Counted from the first letter of the stretch, positions 25,591-34,450 are shown. The stretch: 64,000 nt of DNA from Mesorhizobium sp. M1E.F.Ca.ET.045.02.1.1 (GCF_003952485.1 NZ_CP034447.1:1984001-2048000), one strand, 5' to 3'. The notes: a model not told the origin generated them from the letters alone. Translations and numbers: made by a program.

Positions 25591-25974
25591 ATGCGCAAGC
25601 TCATCTCCACCGGCTCCCCCTTCGAAAAAACCGCCGGCTATTCGCGCGCGGTGGTGCAGGGCGACTGGTGTTTCGTGTCGGGAACGACCGGCTACGACTA
25701 TGCCACGATGACCATGCCCGAGACGGTCGAGGCGCAGACGCGCAACTGTCTCGCGACCATCGCAAAGGCATTGGCCGACGGCGGCTTCGACATGGCCGAT
25801 GTCGTGCGGGCGCACTACTACATCACCGACCAGTCCTATGTTGACGTCGTCTTCCCGATCCTCGGCGAGGTGTTCGGCGACATCCGCCCGGCGGCGACGA
25901 TGATCGTCTGCCAGCTCAACAAGCCGGAGATGAAGATCGAGATCGAGGTGACGGCGCTGCGGCGAACGGCCTGA
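25591..25974 (+). CDS. RidA family reactive enamine/imine deaminase
   Basis: This 127-residue protein has the YjgF/RidA fold: [48 protein letters not shown] and [22 protein letters not shown]. The Arg in RPAATM is the residue that binds the substrate carboxylate in active RidA enzymes. These proteins hydrolyse 2-aminoacrylate-type intermediates, though distant subfamilies differ. It precedes a VOC protein by about 55 bp, probably in one transcript. Confidence 0.92.
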   Translation: MRKLISTGSPFEKTAGYSRAVVQGDWCFVSGTTGYDYATMTMPETVEAQTRNCLATIAKALADGGFDMADVVRAHYYITDQSYVDVVFPILGEVFGDIRPAATMIVCQLNKPEMKIEIEVTALRRTA

Positions 25975-26030
25975 TACAGTCGCCCAAAATGCGGAGGGCT
26001 CCCGGACACGCATAAGGCAAGGAGTTGCTC

Positions 26031-26384
26031 ATGGTGAAGGTCAGGCGCATTGTCGCCAATATCGAAACGCCCGACATCGCGGCGGCAAAGCGCTTCTATC
26101 AGGACGTCCTCGGCCTCGATCTGCTCATGGATATGGGCTGGATCGCCACTTACGGCTCGCAGGGCAGCATGACCATCCAAGTCAGCTTCATGGCGCAAGG
26201 CGGCTCTGGCACGCCGGTGCCCGACCTCTCGATCGAGGTCGACAATGTCGATGAGGCGCTCGATGCCATGAAGGCCGCCGGCTTCGCCATCGAATACGGG
26301 CCGGCCGACGAGCCCTGGGGCGTGCGGCGCTTCTATGTGCGCGACCCGTTCGGGCGCTTGGTGAATATTCTCTCGCACCGGTGA
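26031..26384 (+). CDS. VOC family (glyoxalase-like) protein
   Basis: This 117-residue single-module VOC protein reads IVANIETPDIAAAKRFYQDVLGLDL ... VDEALDAMKAAGFAIEYGPADEPWGVRRFYVRDPFGRLVNI. The vicinal-oxygen-chelate fold includes glyoxalases, dioxygenases and antibiotic-binding proteins; the substrate is unknown. AAGGAG precedes ATG 26031. It follows the RidA gene. Confidence 0.9.
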   Translation: MVKVRRIVANIETPDIAAAKRFYQDVLGLDLLMDMGWIATYGSQGSMTIQVSFMAQGGSGTPVPDLSIEVDNVDEALDAMKAAGFAIEYGPADEPWGVRRFYVRDPFGRLVNILSHR

Positions 26385-26432
26385 GGGCTTCTCTCGTTGG
26401 CGCTGCAGTTTGCGAGACGTCGGCGGGACAGC

Positions 26433-26591
26433 ACCCCCCTCTGGCCTGCCGGCCATCTCCCCCGCAAGGGGGGAGATTGGACGCCATCTGCCTTTTCGCC
26501 AATTTTTGACGTCTGAAAGAGATGGCCGGCGGCGAAGCTGCCAATCTCCCCCCTTGCGGGGGAGATGCCCGGCAGGGCAGAGGGGGGTGCG
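26433..26591. repeat. Mosaic inverted repeat, family A copy 6
   Basis: Same arrangement as copies 2, 3 and 5; modules GCCTGCCGGCC and CCCGGCAGGGC differ between the arms. Located upstream of leuB. Confidence 0.85.
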
Positions 26592-26694
26592 AAGGATCGC
26601 CAAGTAACGAGGTTGTCCTCTTCCGGCTTGCGCGGCAAGCGCTAGCCGTTTAGCAAGGCCGCGGTTCAATTCTCTCTCTCCGGGACGTTTCTCC

Positions 26695-27798
26695 ATGGCT
26701 TCCAAAAATCTCTTCCTGCTCGCCGGCGACGGCATCGGCCCCGAGGCCATGGCCGAGGTGAAGAAGTTGATTGGCGCCATGAACGCGAAGCTCGGCAGCG
26801 GTTTCGTCACCGACGAGGGGCTGGTCGGCGGCTGCGCCTACGACGCGCATGGCGCGGCGATCTCCGATGCCGATATGGCAAAGGCGATGGCGGCGGATGC
26901 AGTCCTGTTCGGCGCCGTCGGCGGGCCGAAATGGGACAAGGTGCCTTACGAGGTGCGGCCCGAGGCCGGGCTTTTGCGCCTGCGCAAGGACATGGAACTG
27001 TTCGCCAATCTTCGCCCGGCGATCTGCTATCCGGCGCTCGCGGCATCCTCCTCGCTCAAGCAGGACGTGGTCGAGGGCCTCGACATATTGATCGTGCGCG
27101 AGCTGACTGGCGGGGTCTATTTCGGCGAGCCGAAGCAGATCATCGATCTCGGCAACGGCCAGAAGCGCGGCATCGACACCCAGGTCTACGACACATTCGA
27201 GATCGAGCGCATCTCGGGCGTCGCCTTCGAATTGGCGCGCACGCGCAAGAACCACGTCACCTCGATGGAAAAGCGCAACGTCATGAAGTCGGGCGTGCTG
27301 TGGAACGAGGTGGTGAGCCAGACGCACAAGGCCAAATACAGCGACGTCAAGCTCGACCACATGCTGGCCGATGCCGGCGGCATGCAGCTTGTGCGCTGGC
27401 CGAAACAGTTCGACGTCATCGTCACCGACAATCTGTTCGGCGACATGCTCTCCGACATCGCCGCCATGCTCACCGGCTCGATCGGCATGCTGCCTTCGGC
27501 CTCGCTCGGCGCGCCGGACGTCAAGACCAAGAAGCGCAAGGCGCTCTACGAGCCGGTGCACGGCTCGGCGCCCGACATCGCCGGCAAGGGCATCGCCAAC
27601 CCGATCGCGATGATCGCCTCCTTCGCCATGTGCCTGCGCTATTCCTTCGGCATGGTGGCGGAAGCCGACAAGCTCGAAGCGGCAATCGCCGCCGTGCTCG
27701 ACGACGGCCTGCGCACCAAGGACATCATGTCCGAAGGCATGACCGAGGTAGGCACCGTTCAGATGGGCGACGCCATCATCGCCAAGTTCCTCGGCTGA
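26695..27798 (+). CDS. leuB: 3-isopropylmalate dehydrogenase
   Basis: This 367-residue enzyme oxidatively decarboxylates 3-isopropylmalate with NAD in leucine synthesis. Markers are [17 protein letters not shown] at the start, [40 protein letters not shown], the metal-binding [17 protein letters not shown] and [14 protein letters not shown]. The length is standard. It is co-directional with leuD but not adjacent. Confidence 0.98.
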   Translation: MASKNLFLLAGDGIGPEAMAEVKKLIGAMNAKLGSGFVTDEGLVGGCAYDAHGAAISDADMAKAMAADAVLFGAVGGPKWDKVPYEVRPEAGLLRLRKDMELFANLRPAICYPALAASSSLKQDVVEGLDILIVRELTGGVYFGEPKQIIDLGNGQKRGIDTQVYDTFEIERISGVAFELARTRKNHVTSMEKRNVMKSGVLWNEVVSQTHKAKYSDVKLDHMLADAGGMQLVRWPKQFDVIVTDNLFGDMLSDIAAMLTGSIGMLPSASLGAPDVKTKKRKALYEPVHGSAPDIAGKGIANPIAMIASFAMCLRYSFGMVAEADKLEAAIAAVLDDGLRTKDIMSEGMTEVGTVQMGDAIIAKFLG

Positions 27799-27825
27799 CA
27801 GCTTCGGCGCGGACGGCGCCCGCGC

Positions 27826-28533
27826 CTAGAACCTCACTCCGGCCGGCACCGGTCCCCATTTGTTGTCGCCGGCCTGGGTGGGGATCAGCGCGAAGACCAA
27901 GGTGGCGAGTCCACCGACATAGGGCAGGAGGCAGAGGATCACGAGCCAGCCGGTCAGGCCGAGATCGTGCAGGCGGCGCACGATGAGCGAGATCCACGGC
28001 AGGAACGTCAACAGGAAGAAGAGGCCGATAAGGCAGAGCATGACGATCGGCTCGTCGGCGCCGCCCTCGCCGCGCGACAGGTCCACGGTCAGCCCGACGC
28101 CGATGGCGACGACGAGGCCGATCGTCCAGAACAGGCAAAAGCCCCAGAACTCCTTGCGACGGGCACGGCCGGAGAAGTTGACGTAGTTCGTGGTCAGGCC
28201 GCGCCAGAAATAGCTCCACAGGCCGGTGGATTCCACCGCCCCGCTCTCGGCGTTGCGGCCAAAATGGGTAGGCGCTATGGGCGCGCTGCCCGGCAAGGGA
28301 ACGGTGGCCGCCGCGATGGGAGCTGCGCTCTCCATCGGACCGGTCGCACGGGCGCGGACGGAAAAAACGTTGCTCGCCCGGTCGCCGTTCGGCTGGAATT
28401 CGACTTCGGCGCCTCTCGCCAGCGCCATCTCGCGGCGCAGGTCCTCGCGCGCGAAGCTATAGCGCTTGCCGTCGGCGCCGGCGATGAAACCAAAGCCTTG
28501 CTCCTGGTCGTAGTGAAGAACTTCGCCGCGCAT
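27826..28533 (-). CDS. Cold-shock-like domain fused to DUF805 membrane protein
   Basis: This 235-residue protein begins with a cold-shock-like OB fold (residues 1-65) in which DQEQGFGFIAGADGKRYSF imitates the RNP motif. A Pro/Ala linker follows, then a DUF805 domain with several membrane helices (FWRGLTTNYVNFSGRARRKEFWGFCLFW ... IVRRLHDLGLTGWLVI). Related CSD fusions to membrane domains exist. The role is unknown. ATG 28533 has GGGGGAC upstream; longer frames lack the fold. It is convergent with leuB. Confidence 0.85.
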   Translation of the reverse strand: MRGEVLHYDQEQGFGFIAGADGKRYSFAREDLRREMALARGAEVEFQPNGDRASNVFSVRARATGPMESAAPIAAATVPLPGSAPIAPTHFGRNAESGAVESTGLWSYFWRGLTTNYVNFSGRARRKEFWGFCLFWTIGLVVAIGVGLTVDLSRGEGGADEPIVMLCLIGLFFLLTFLPWISLIVRRLHDLGLTGWLVILCLLPYVGGLATLVFALIPTQAGDNKWGPVPAGVRF

Positions 28534-28611
28534 CGCCGTGTCCCCCGCATCGCGTGGTCCAGACTGTCCAAAGTCGCGGCCGTTCGCAAGCGTCATACGC
28601 AGCAGCGCCAC

Positions 28612-28917
28612 TTCGCGGGCACCACACCTTCGTCATTCCATGGCGGAGCAAGGAGCGAAGCGACGCAGCGCAGACCATAGAATCCATACCGTGACCTATG
28701 AGCGTTTCAGCGGTCCAGAACGACCTCTGTTCTGCGTCGTCTCTACTCTTCGCGCGAGGTCACGGAATGGATCCTCGGGTCTACGCGTCCGCTTCGCTCC
28801 CGCTCCGCCCGTGGATGACGAAGTTCAGCCGCTTCCGCCGATCTCGAAGGTCGCGATTTGCTGCCGAAGAAGGTTGCCGATGTTCCCGCCGGTCAGCTAC
28901 CAACTTTAATTGCGAAC
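28612..28917. other. Intergenic region without a recognised gene
   Basis: About 300 bp with only short fragments of open frame. The stretch GGAATGGATCCTCGGGTCTA with CGCTTCGCTCCCGCTCCGCCC looks like a degenerate dispersed repeat. Nothing coding is supported. Confidence 0.4.
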
Positions 28918-30786
28918 CTACGCTGGTCGTTTCTTCGATTTCTTGTTCTTCGCCCGCCCTGGCTTGTCGAATTTCGGCTTGGCCGGTTTACCGGATTTGC
29001 TGGCCCACGGCTTTGCTTCGAATGGAGTGCGCTGATCGGCAGGCGCGCGCTTCTCGAACTTCGGCTTGTGAGCACCTTGGGCGGCGCCTTGGTCGAAAGC
29101 GCGCTTGCCGCGATGCGGCTTCTTCTCCGGCTTCGGCGGCTGGTAGCCGGCTCGCGACAGGTCCGGCGTGCCGTCCAGCCGCTTCACGGCGATGCTGCCC
29201 TGCAATTTGCGGTCGGGGCCGATCGCCGCAAGGAACCGGTCGGCCCAGTCGGCCGCGATCTGCACGAAGGTTTCCTCCGGCTGCATCTTGATGGCGCCGA
29301 TCTCGCGCTTGGAGATGTTGCCGCTGCGGCACAGCATGGGGATCAGCCAGCGCGGCTCGGCATTCTGCCGGCGTCCCACCGACAGCGAGAACCAGACGCT
29401 GTCGCCGAACTCGTCGCGGCGGCCGGGCGCTTCGTCCCTGCGCGCGGCCTTCTCCTTTGACGGCGCGAACGGCGCGATCTCGAGCAGGTCCTCGGGCGCC
29501 GAGCGGCTGCCGCGGCAGAGCCGCACGAAAGCGGCGGCCACCAGCTCGGCGCCATGCCGCTCGAGAAGAGCGGCGGCGAAATCGCGCTCCTCGTCCTTGA
29601 TCGGTTCGCCGAACGCCGGATCGGCCAGGATGCGCTCGTCGTCGCGGCGCAGCACCTCGTCGGCAGAGGGCGGGCGCGCCCAGGTTGCGGTCAGGCCGGC
29701 ATTGGCAAGCAGCCGCTCGGTGCGCCGCCGGGCGTTGCCCGGCACGATCAGCGCGCTCACGCCTTTTCGCCCGGCCCGCCCGGTGCGCCCGCTGCGATGC
29801 AGCAGCGTTTCAGGATTGGTCGGCAGGTCGGCATGGATGACCAGGTCGAGATTGGGCAGGTCGATGCCGCGCGCCGCCACGTCGGTGGCGATGCAGACTT
29901 TTGCGCGGCCGTCGCGCATCGCCTGCAGCGCGTGGCTGCGCTCGTTCTGGCTGAGCTCGCCCGAAAGCGCCACGACCGAGAAATTGCGGTTGTTGAAGCG
30001 CGCGGTGAGATGGTTGACGGCGGCGCGGGTGTTGCAGAACACCATCGCGTTCTGTGCCTCGTAGTAGCGCAGCACGTTGATGATGGCGTTCTCGCGATCG
30101 GCCGGCGCCACGGAAAGCGCCCGGTACTCGATGTCGAGATGCTGCTTTGCCTCGCCGCCGGCCGAGATGCGCACGGCATTGCGTTGGTAGTTCTTCGCCA
30201 ACGCGGCGATGGAGCGCGGCACGGTGGCGGAAAACATCAGCGTGCGCCGCTCGGCGGGCGCGGCGTCGAGGATGAATTCGAGGTCCTCACGGAAGCCGAG
30301 GTCGAGCATCTCGTCGGCCTCGTCCAGCACCACGGCCCTCAGCGCCGACATGTCGAGCGCGCCGCGACTGATGTGGTCGCGCAGCCGGCCGGGCGTGCCG
30401 ACGACGATGTGGGCGCCACGCTCCAGCGCGCGCCGCTCGCTGCGCATATCCATGCCGCCGACGCAGGACGCCACAGTCGCGCCGGTCAGCGCGTAGAGCC
30501 ATTCCAGCTCGCGCCGCACCTGCAGCGCCAGCTCGCGCGTCGGCGCCACCACCAGCCCCAGCGGCGCGCCGGCATCGGCGAAGCGTTCCGCGCCGCCGAG
30601 CAGGCTCGGTGCCAGGGCAAGACCGAAGGCGACGGTCTTGCCGGAGCCGGTCTGCGCGGAGACCAGCGCGTCGGCCACGCCAAGCTCGGGCGCCAGCACC
30701 GCTTTCTGCACTGCGGTCAGCTCGACATAGCCGCGGTTTTGCAACGCCTCTGCAAGCGCAGGCACGATGGTTTCGAAACTGGACAT
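28918..30786 (-). CDS. DEAD-box RNA helicase, CsdA/DbpA type
   Basis: This 622-residue ATP-dependent RNA helicase has a Q motif, AQTGSGKT (motif I), PTREL, DEADEML (motif II), SAT (motif III) and HRSGRTGRAGRKG (motif VI) in the first 370 residues. A DbpA-like RNA-binding module follows around 470-540, then a Lys/Pro-rich basic tail ending in KNKKSKKRP. Such proteins help ribosome assembly or cold adaptation. The ATG at 30786 starts right at the helicase domain (MSSFETIVPALAEAL). Confidence 0.95.
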   Translation of the reverse strand: MSSFETIVPALAEALQNRGYVELTAVQKAVLAPELGVADALVSAQTGSGKTVAFGLALAPSLLGGAERFADAGAPLGLVVAPTRELALQVRRELEWLYALTGATVASCVGGMDMRSERRALERGAHIVVGTPGRLRDHISRGALDMSALRAVVLDEADEMLDLGFREDLEFILDAAPAERRTLMFSATVPRSIAALAKNYQRNAVRISAGGEAKQHLDIEYRALSVAPADRENAIINVLRYYEAQNAMVFCNTRAAVNHLTARFNNRNFSVVALSGELSQNERSHALQAMRDGRAKVCIATDVAARGIDLPNLDLVIHADLPTNPETLLHRSGRTGRAGRKGVSALIVPGNARRRTERLLANAGLTATWARPPSADEVLRRDDERILADPAFGEPIKDEERDFAAALLERHGAELVAAAFVRLCRGSRSAPEDLLEIAPFAPSKEKAARRDEAPGRRDEFGDSVWFSLSVGRRQNAEPRWLIPMLCRSGNISKREIGAIKMQPEETFVQIAADWADRFLAAIGPDRKLQGSIAVKRLDGTPDLSRAGYQPPKPEKKPHRGKRAFDQGAAQGAHKPKFEKRAPADQRTPFEAKPWASKSGKPAKPKFDKPGRAKNKKSKKRPA

Positions 30787-30913
30787 CTTGTTCTTTCGGG
30801 ATTCGGGGTTCTGTGCTCGTCGCGGAGCACAAGGCCGGCACTGCGCCAGCCGAACGAATTTGGGCGTTCGTACTTCCTGCAGCCGCCATTGTACAGAGCA
30901 GGCGGCACCGACT

Positions 30914-31064
30914 TCCCCTTCTCCCCTTGTGGGAGAAGGTGTCGCCGAAGGCGACGGATGAGGGGTGTTCCAGGGAAAGCCAGCGCCTCACTCCGCTGGA
31001 ACACCCCTCATCCGTCTCGGCGCTGCGCGCCGATCCACCTTCTCCCACAAGGGGAGAAGGGGAG
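30914..31064. repeat. Mosaic inverted repeat, family B copy 2
   Basis: Complete B element with TCGCCGAAGGCGA on the left and CGGCGCTGCGCGCCG on the right, like copy 1. Located between the divergent helicase and asd genes. Confidence 0.85.
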
Positions 31065-31129
31065 CTGCGGCGCCGATTGACTCTTTTATCAAAGCGCGTA
31101 AAAGCCCGCAGCGAACGGGATCTTTTTCG

Positions 31130-31279
31130 ATGCGCGGCCTTCTGATGGCTCTTCTTGCATTCGATGCCTCCAGCCACGATGCGCAGCATCGGGCCGGGCG
31201 CTTCGGCGCGTCCGTCCGTTCCAGCAAGATTCTGGGTTCCAGCAAAACTGTGGCCAAAACCACCACCAAAACGGTGTGA
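31130..31279 (+). CDS. Candidate Thr/Lys-rich leader peptide of asd
   Basis: A 49-codon open frame starts with ATG 31130 and ends with VAKTTTKTV and a TGA 106 bp before asd. Four Thr and three Lys codons fall in the last nine, the amino acids made through Asd. The region after the stop can form competing stems, as in peptide attenuators. The ribosome site is weak and a shorter start at 31145 is possible. Translation is unproven; it may be a chance frame. Confidence 0.45.
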   Translation: MRGLLMALLAFDASSHDAQHRAGRFGASVRSSKILGSSKTVAKTTTKTV

Positions 31280-31302
31280 TTCCCTTGGCCTAACCACCCT
31301 CT

Positions 31303-31350
31303 CCCGGGTTCGGCCCGGGGGACGGAACCCGCATGAGGCCGGCGGGTTTC
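31303..31350 (+). promoter_or_regulatory. Candidate attenuator structure upstream of asd
   Basis: CCCGGG (31303-31308) and CCCGGG (31314-31319) form a tight hairpin. GGGTTC (31306-31311) can pair with GAACCC (31325-31330), while GGAACCCGC (31324-31332) can pair with GCGGGTTTC (31342-31350) with one G-U. The second and third stems exclude each other. The last stem is followed by few T residues, so intrinsic termination would be weak. Confidence 0.45.
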
Positions 31351-31385
31351 TCCAACAACCAAGCGGAGAGGGACAGGAGATATCG

Positions 31386-32420
31386 ATGAGTTTCAAGGTT
31401 GCGGTAGTCGGCGCCACGGGCAATGTGGGCCGCGAAATGCTCAGCATTCTGGACGAGCGCGGCTTCCCGGCGAGCGAGGTGGTGGCGCTGGCCTCGCGGC
31501 GCAGCCAGGGCACCGAGGTGTCCTTCGGCGACCGCACGCTGAAGGTCAAGGCGCTCGACACCTATGATTTTTCCGACACCGACATCTGCGTCATGTCGGC
31601 CGGCGGCAACGTGTCCAAGGAATGGTCGCCCAAGATCGGCAAGCAGGGCTGCGTGGTCATCGATAATTCCTCGGCCTTCCGCTACGATCCGGACGTGCCG
31701 CTGATCGTGCCGGAAGTGAATCCGGATGCGGTCGAGCTGTTCTCGCGCAAGAACATCATCGCCAATCCGAACTGCTCGACGGCGCAGCTCGTGGTGGCGC
31801 TGAAGCCGCTGCACGACGTCGCCACCATCAAGCGCGTCGTCGTCGCCACCTACCAGTCGGTCTCCGGCGCCGGCAAGGAAGGCATGGACGAGCTGTTCAC
31901 GCAGACCCGCGCCGTCTTCGTCGCCGACCAGGTCGACGTCAAGAAGTTCACCAAGCGCATCGCCTTCAACGTCATCCCGCATATCGACGTCTTCCTCGAC
32001 GACGGCTTCACCAAGGAAGAGTGGAAGATGGTGGCCGAGACCAAGAAGATGCTCGACCCCAAGATCAAGCTGACGGCGACCTGCGTGCGCGTGCCGGTGT
32101 TCATCGGCCATTCGGAAGCGGTCAACATCGAGTTCGAGAAGCCGATCACGGCGGACGAGGCGAGGGAAATTCTTCGAGACGCGCCCGGCTGCCAGGTTCT
32201 CGATAAGCGCGAGAACGGCGGCTACATCACGCCGCTCGAATCGGCCGGCGAAGACGCCACCTTCATCTCGCGCATCCGCGAGGATTCGACCGTCGACAAC
32301 GGCCTGTCGATGTGGGTCGTTTCCGACAATCTGCGCAAGGGCGCGGCCCTCAACGCCGTCCAGATCGCCGAGCTGCTGGTCGCGCGGGGCTTGATCCAGC
32401 CGAAGAAGAAGGCGGCTTAA
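31386..32420 (+). CDS. asd: Aspartate-semialdehyde dehydrogenase
   Basis: This 344-residue enzyme reduces aspartyl phosphate with NADPH and feeds lysine, threonine, methionine and diaminopimelate synthesis. It shows VAVVGATGNVGREMLSILDER (NADP site), the catalytic Cys130 in NPNCSTAQ, SVSGAGKEGMDEL and a late active-site stretch RVPVFIGHSEAVN. ATG 31386 follows GGACAGGAGA. The longer open frame upstream is the region of the candidate leader and is not part of the enzyme. Confidence 0.98.
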   Translation: MSFKVAVVGATGNVGREMLSILDERGFPASEVVALASRRSQGTEVSFGDRTLKVKALDTYDFSDTDICVMSAGGNVSKEWSPKIGKQGCVVIDNSSAFRYDPDVPLIVPEVNPDAVELFSRKNIIANPNCSTAQLVVALKPLHDVATIKRVVVATYQSVSGAGKEGMDELFTQTRAVFVADQVDVKKFTKRIAFNVIPHIDVFLDDGFTKEEWKMVAETKKMLDPKIKLTATCVRVPVFIGHSEAVNIEFEKPITADEAREILRDAPGCQVLDKRENGGYITPLESAGEDATFISRIREDSTVDNGLSMWVVSDNLRKGAALNAVQIAELLVARGLIQPKKKAA

Positions 32421-32424
32421 TTTA

Positions 32425-32619
32425 GCTCACGGGCCGCACCGCCGCTGCCGCGGCTGGCCCTCCGCGGGGGCGCCGGACGACCGGCGGCCCGCGGTCGCGG
32501 GCTCGGCCTTCGGCCGGTTGGTTTCGCTCACGGGCCGCACCGCCGCTGCCGCGGCTGGCCCTCCGCGGGGGCGCCGGACGACCGGCGGCCCGCAGTCGCG
32601 GGCTCCGGCCTTCGGCCGT
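32425..32619. repeat. GC-rich tandem direct repeat, two copies of 101-bp period
   Basis: A unit beginning GCTCACGGGCCGCACCGCCG at 32425 recurs at 32526 with two or three changes. Inside each unit are nested palindromes (GCCGCGGC, CCGGCGGCCCGC). It begins immediately after the asd stop. Confidence 0.8.
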
Positions 32620-32631
32620 AATCGCGACCTC

Positions 32632-32776
32632 CCTTCTCCCCTTGTGGGAGAAGGTGGATCGGCGCGCAGCGCCGAGACGGATGAGGGGTGTTCCAGGGAA
32701 CGCCGACGTCTCACTCCGCTGGAACACCCTCATCCGTCGCCTTCGGCGACACCTTCTCCCACAAGGGGAGAAGGGA
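32632..32776. repeat. Mosaic inverted repeat, family B copy 3
   Basis: Complete B element with CGGCGCGCAGCGCCG on the left and TCGCCTTCGGCGA on the right, the reverse module order of copies 1 and 2. Its right arm lies inside the reading frame of the next gene. Confidence 0.85.
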
Positions 32777-33173
32777 AGGCTTGCGCCAATTCCTGCAATA
32801 GCTTCATCGCCTCCTCCGCCCGCTCCGCCGGCACGAACAGATGGTCATGATAGAACGCCGAAACCGGATTGACGCCCATGCCGGCCGTAGCCAGCCGTGT
32901 CGTGATGGCGGCCAGGAAGCCGACGGCTTCCAGCGAGGAATGGACGTTCAGCGTGATCATGCAACAGCGGAATGCGCCCATGAGGCCGGCCGCCTTTGCC
33001 TGGTCCTCCGGCAAGATAAGCGTCAGGCCTTCCCGCTCCCGAAACTGCATAACCGGCTCAAGTCCGTCCGGCACGGCCGCACCCGGCGCCAGCGTCGCGA
33101 AGACATAGACGCCGGGCAACAGGTGCGGCGTCATCGACGCCAACAGTCTTTGCAGGTCGGTCTCGCCGTTCAT
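32730..33173 (-). CDS. ACT domain protein (DUF2241-like)
   Basis: This 147-residue protein has two ACT-like halves, with LLPGVYVFATLAP ... LTLILPEDQAKAAGL ... MITLNVHSSLEAVGFLAAITTRLATAGMGVNPVSAFYHDHLFVPA. Members are presumed amino-acid-binding regulators. ATG 33173 has GGGAGGAG upstream. The last 15 residues (FPSPLVGEGVAEGDG) and the stop are supplied by the arm of a family B mosaic repeat, so the native end near LLQELAQ has been replaced or extended. Confidence 0.88.
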   Translation of the reverse strand: MNGETDLQRLLASMTPHLLPGVYVFATLAPGAAVPDGLEPVMQFREREGLTLILPEDQAKAAGLMGAFRCCMITLNVHSSLEAVGFLAAITTRLATAGMGVNPVSAFYHDHLFVPAERAEEAMKLLQELAQAFPSPLVGEGVAEGDG

Positions 33174-33210
33174 CTCTCCTCCCAAGCAACGCGTCGCTTC
33201 AACTAGCTGT

Positions 33211-33268
33211 TTTTACGCAATTGCGGACGGAAAACCGTTACACACTTTTCCTGGAATTGCTCTGGCGC
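33211..33268. repeat. Short intergenic repeat family C, copy 2
   Basis: GCAATTGCGGACGGAAAACC ... CTGGAATTGC, matching copy 1 at 16556-16614 with a few substitutions. Located between the ACT and bestrophin genes. Confidence 0.75.
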
Positions 33269-33399
33269 GATAACAGCGTCATTAGACCGGCCGGTCGGTT
33301 GCCGAAAGCGCCAACGACACGGAAATGTCGCCGATGGCTGAGCTTACCCGGCTTGTGCGTTGCACAAGAACGCGTATCACGTTGGCTTGAGGGGTTTCG

Positions 33400-34305
33400 A
33401 TGATCGTTCGCCCGCGTCCAGGGTTCCTGCACCTGTTCTTCATCATGCGTGGTTCTGTGGTGCCGCGCATCCTGCCGCAGATCTTCGGCTTCGCCGCCTA
33501 TGGCGCGCTGGTGGTGGTCATCGTTCGGGCACTGAAGCTCGATTTCGGCAATGCCGGCACCGCGCCGTTCGCTTTGCTCGGCGTTGCGCTATCGATCTAT
33601 CTCGGCTTCCGCAACAACGCCGCCTATGACCGCTGGTGGGAGGCACGCAAGCTGTGGGGCCAGCTCGTCTTCGACATCCGCAACCTGGCGCGCGCCTCGA
33701 CCGGACTGATCGAGGATCGGACCGAATTGCGCGGCCTGTTGATGGACGCGATCGCCTTCTGCCATTTCCTGCGCGGCCTGATCAGGCGAGTCGATGCCCT
33801 CTCCGAAGCACGCGGCTTCATTGGCGACGAGGCCGAATCGGTCGCGCGCGCCTCCAACGCGCCCGACGCCATGGTGCGCCGGATGGGCGCGCGCGTCGCG
33901 GCGCTGCGCAAGGCCGGCGCGATCGACACGATCGGCTACCGCATCCTCGACGAGCGGCTGTCGGAAATCGCCGCCGCCCAGGCCGGCTGCGAGCGCATCA
34001 TGGGCACGCCGCTGCCCTTCGCCTACACGCTGCTCCTGCAGCGGACGGCCTACATCTTCTGCCTGCTCCTGCCGTTCGGGCTGGCCTCGGCTGCTGGCTG
34101 GGCGACGCCCTTGTTCACAGCACTGATCGCCTACACTTTCTTCGGCCTCGACGCTTTATCGGAGGAACTCGAGGATCCGTTCGGTACCCAACCCAACGAC
34201 CTTGCGCTGGACGGGCTCTGCCGCGTCTGCGAGATTTCGGTGTTCGAGGCGCTGGGCGAGACGCCGCCGAAGATGATCCCGGCCGACAAGTTCTATTTCT
34301 CCTGA
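33400..34305 (+). CDS. Bestrophin family membrane protein
   Basis: This 301-residue protein fits the bacterial bestrophin/UPF0187 family, which forms pentameric anion or cation channels. Seen are an N-terminal helix pair (FGFAAYGALVVVIVRAL), LGFRNNAAYDRWWEARKLWGQLVFDIRNLAR, which is the family hallmark, and a C-terminal FFGLDALSEELEDPFGTQPNDLAL. GAGGGG precedes the ATG. It is transcribed alone. Confidence 0.94.
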   Translation: MIVRPRPGFLHLFFIMRGSVVPRILPQIFGFAAYGALVVVIVRALKLDFGNAGTAPFALLGVALSIYLGFRNNAAYDRWWEARKLWGQLVFDIRNLARASTGLIEDRTELRGLLMDAIAFCHFLRGLIRRVDALSEARGFIGDEAESVARASNAPDAMVRRMGARVAALRKAGAIDTIGYRILDERLSEIAAAQAGCERIMGTPLPFAYTLLLQRTAYIFCLLLPFGLASAAGWATPLFTALIAYTFFGLDALSEELEDPFGTQPNDLALDGLCRVCEISVFEALGETPPKMIPADKFYFS

Positions 34306-34416
34306 GGCCACCGAAAGCCTTCCAACCTGGCCGTCCGGTTTGCGAGCCGGATAAGCGTTGCCATGGATTCGATCTTGGACCGTGCCGCTTGACTCGGTCG
34401 CCAGCGTCTCGTATAG

Positions 34417-34447
34417 AACCAAAAGGTTACATAACTACTTGGTTTAA
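34417..34447. promoter_or_regulatory. Candidate ArsR operator upstream of second ArsR/SRPBCC cluster
   Basis: AACC-AAAA-GGTT is a perfect short palindrome, followed by ACATAACTACTTGGTTTAAT just before the arsR start. The AACC/GGTT half-sites match those of the palindrome at 23003-23022. Confidence 0.6.
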
Positions 34448-34450
34448 TAA

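Noticed and set aside
28698..29291. 197-codon frame running into the helicase gene on the opposite strand
   Set aside because: Arg/Ser-rich shadow translation with no homology pattern.
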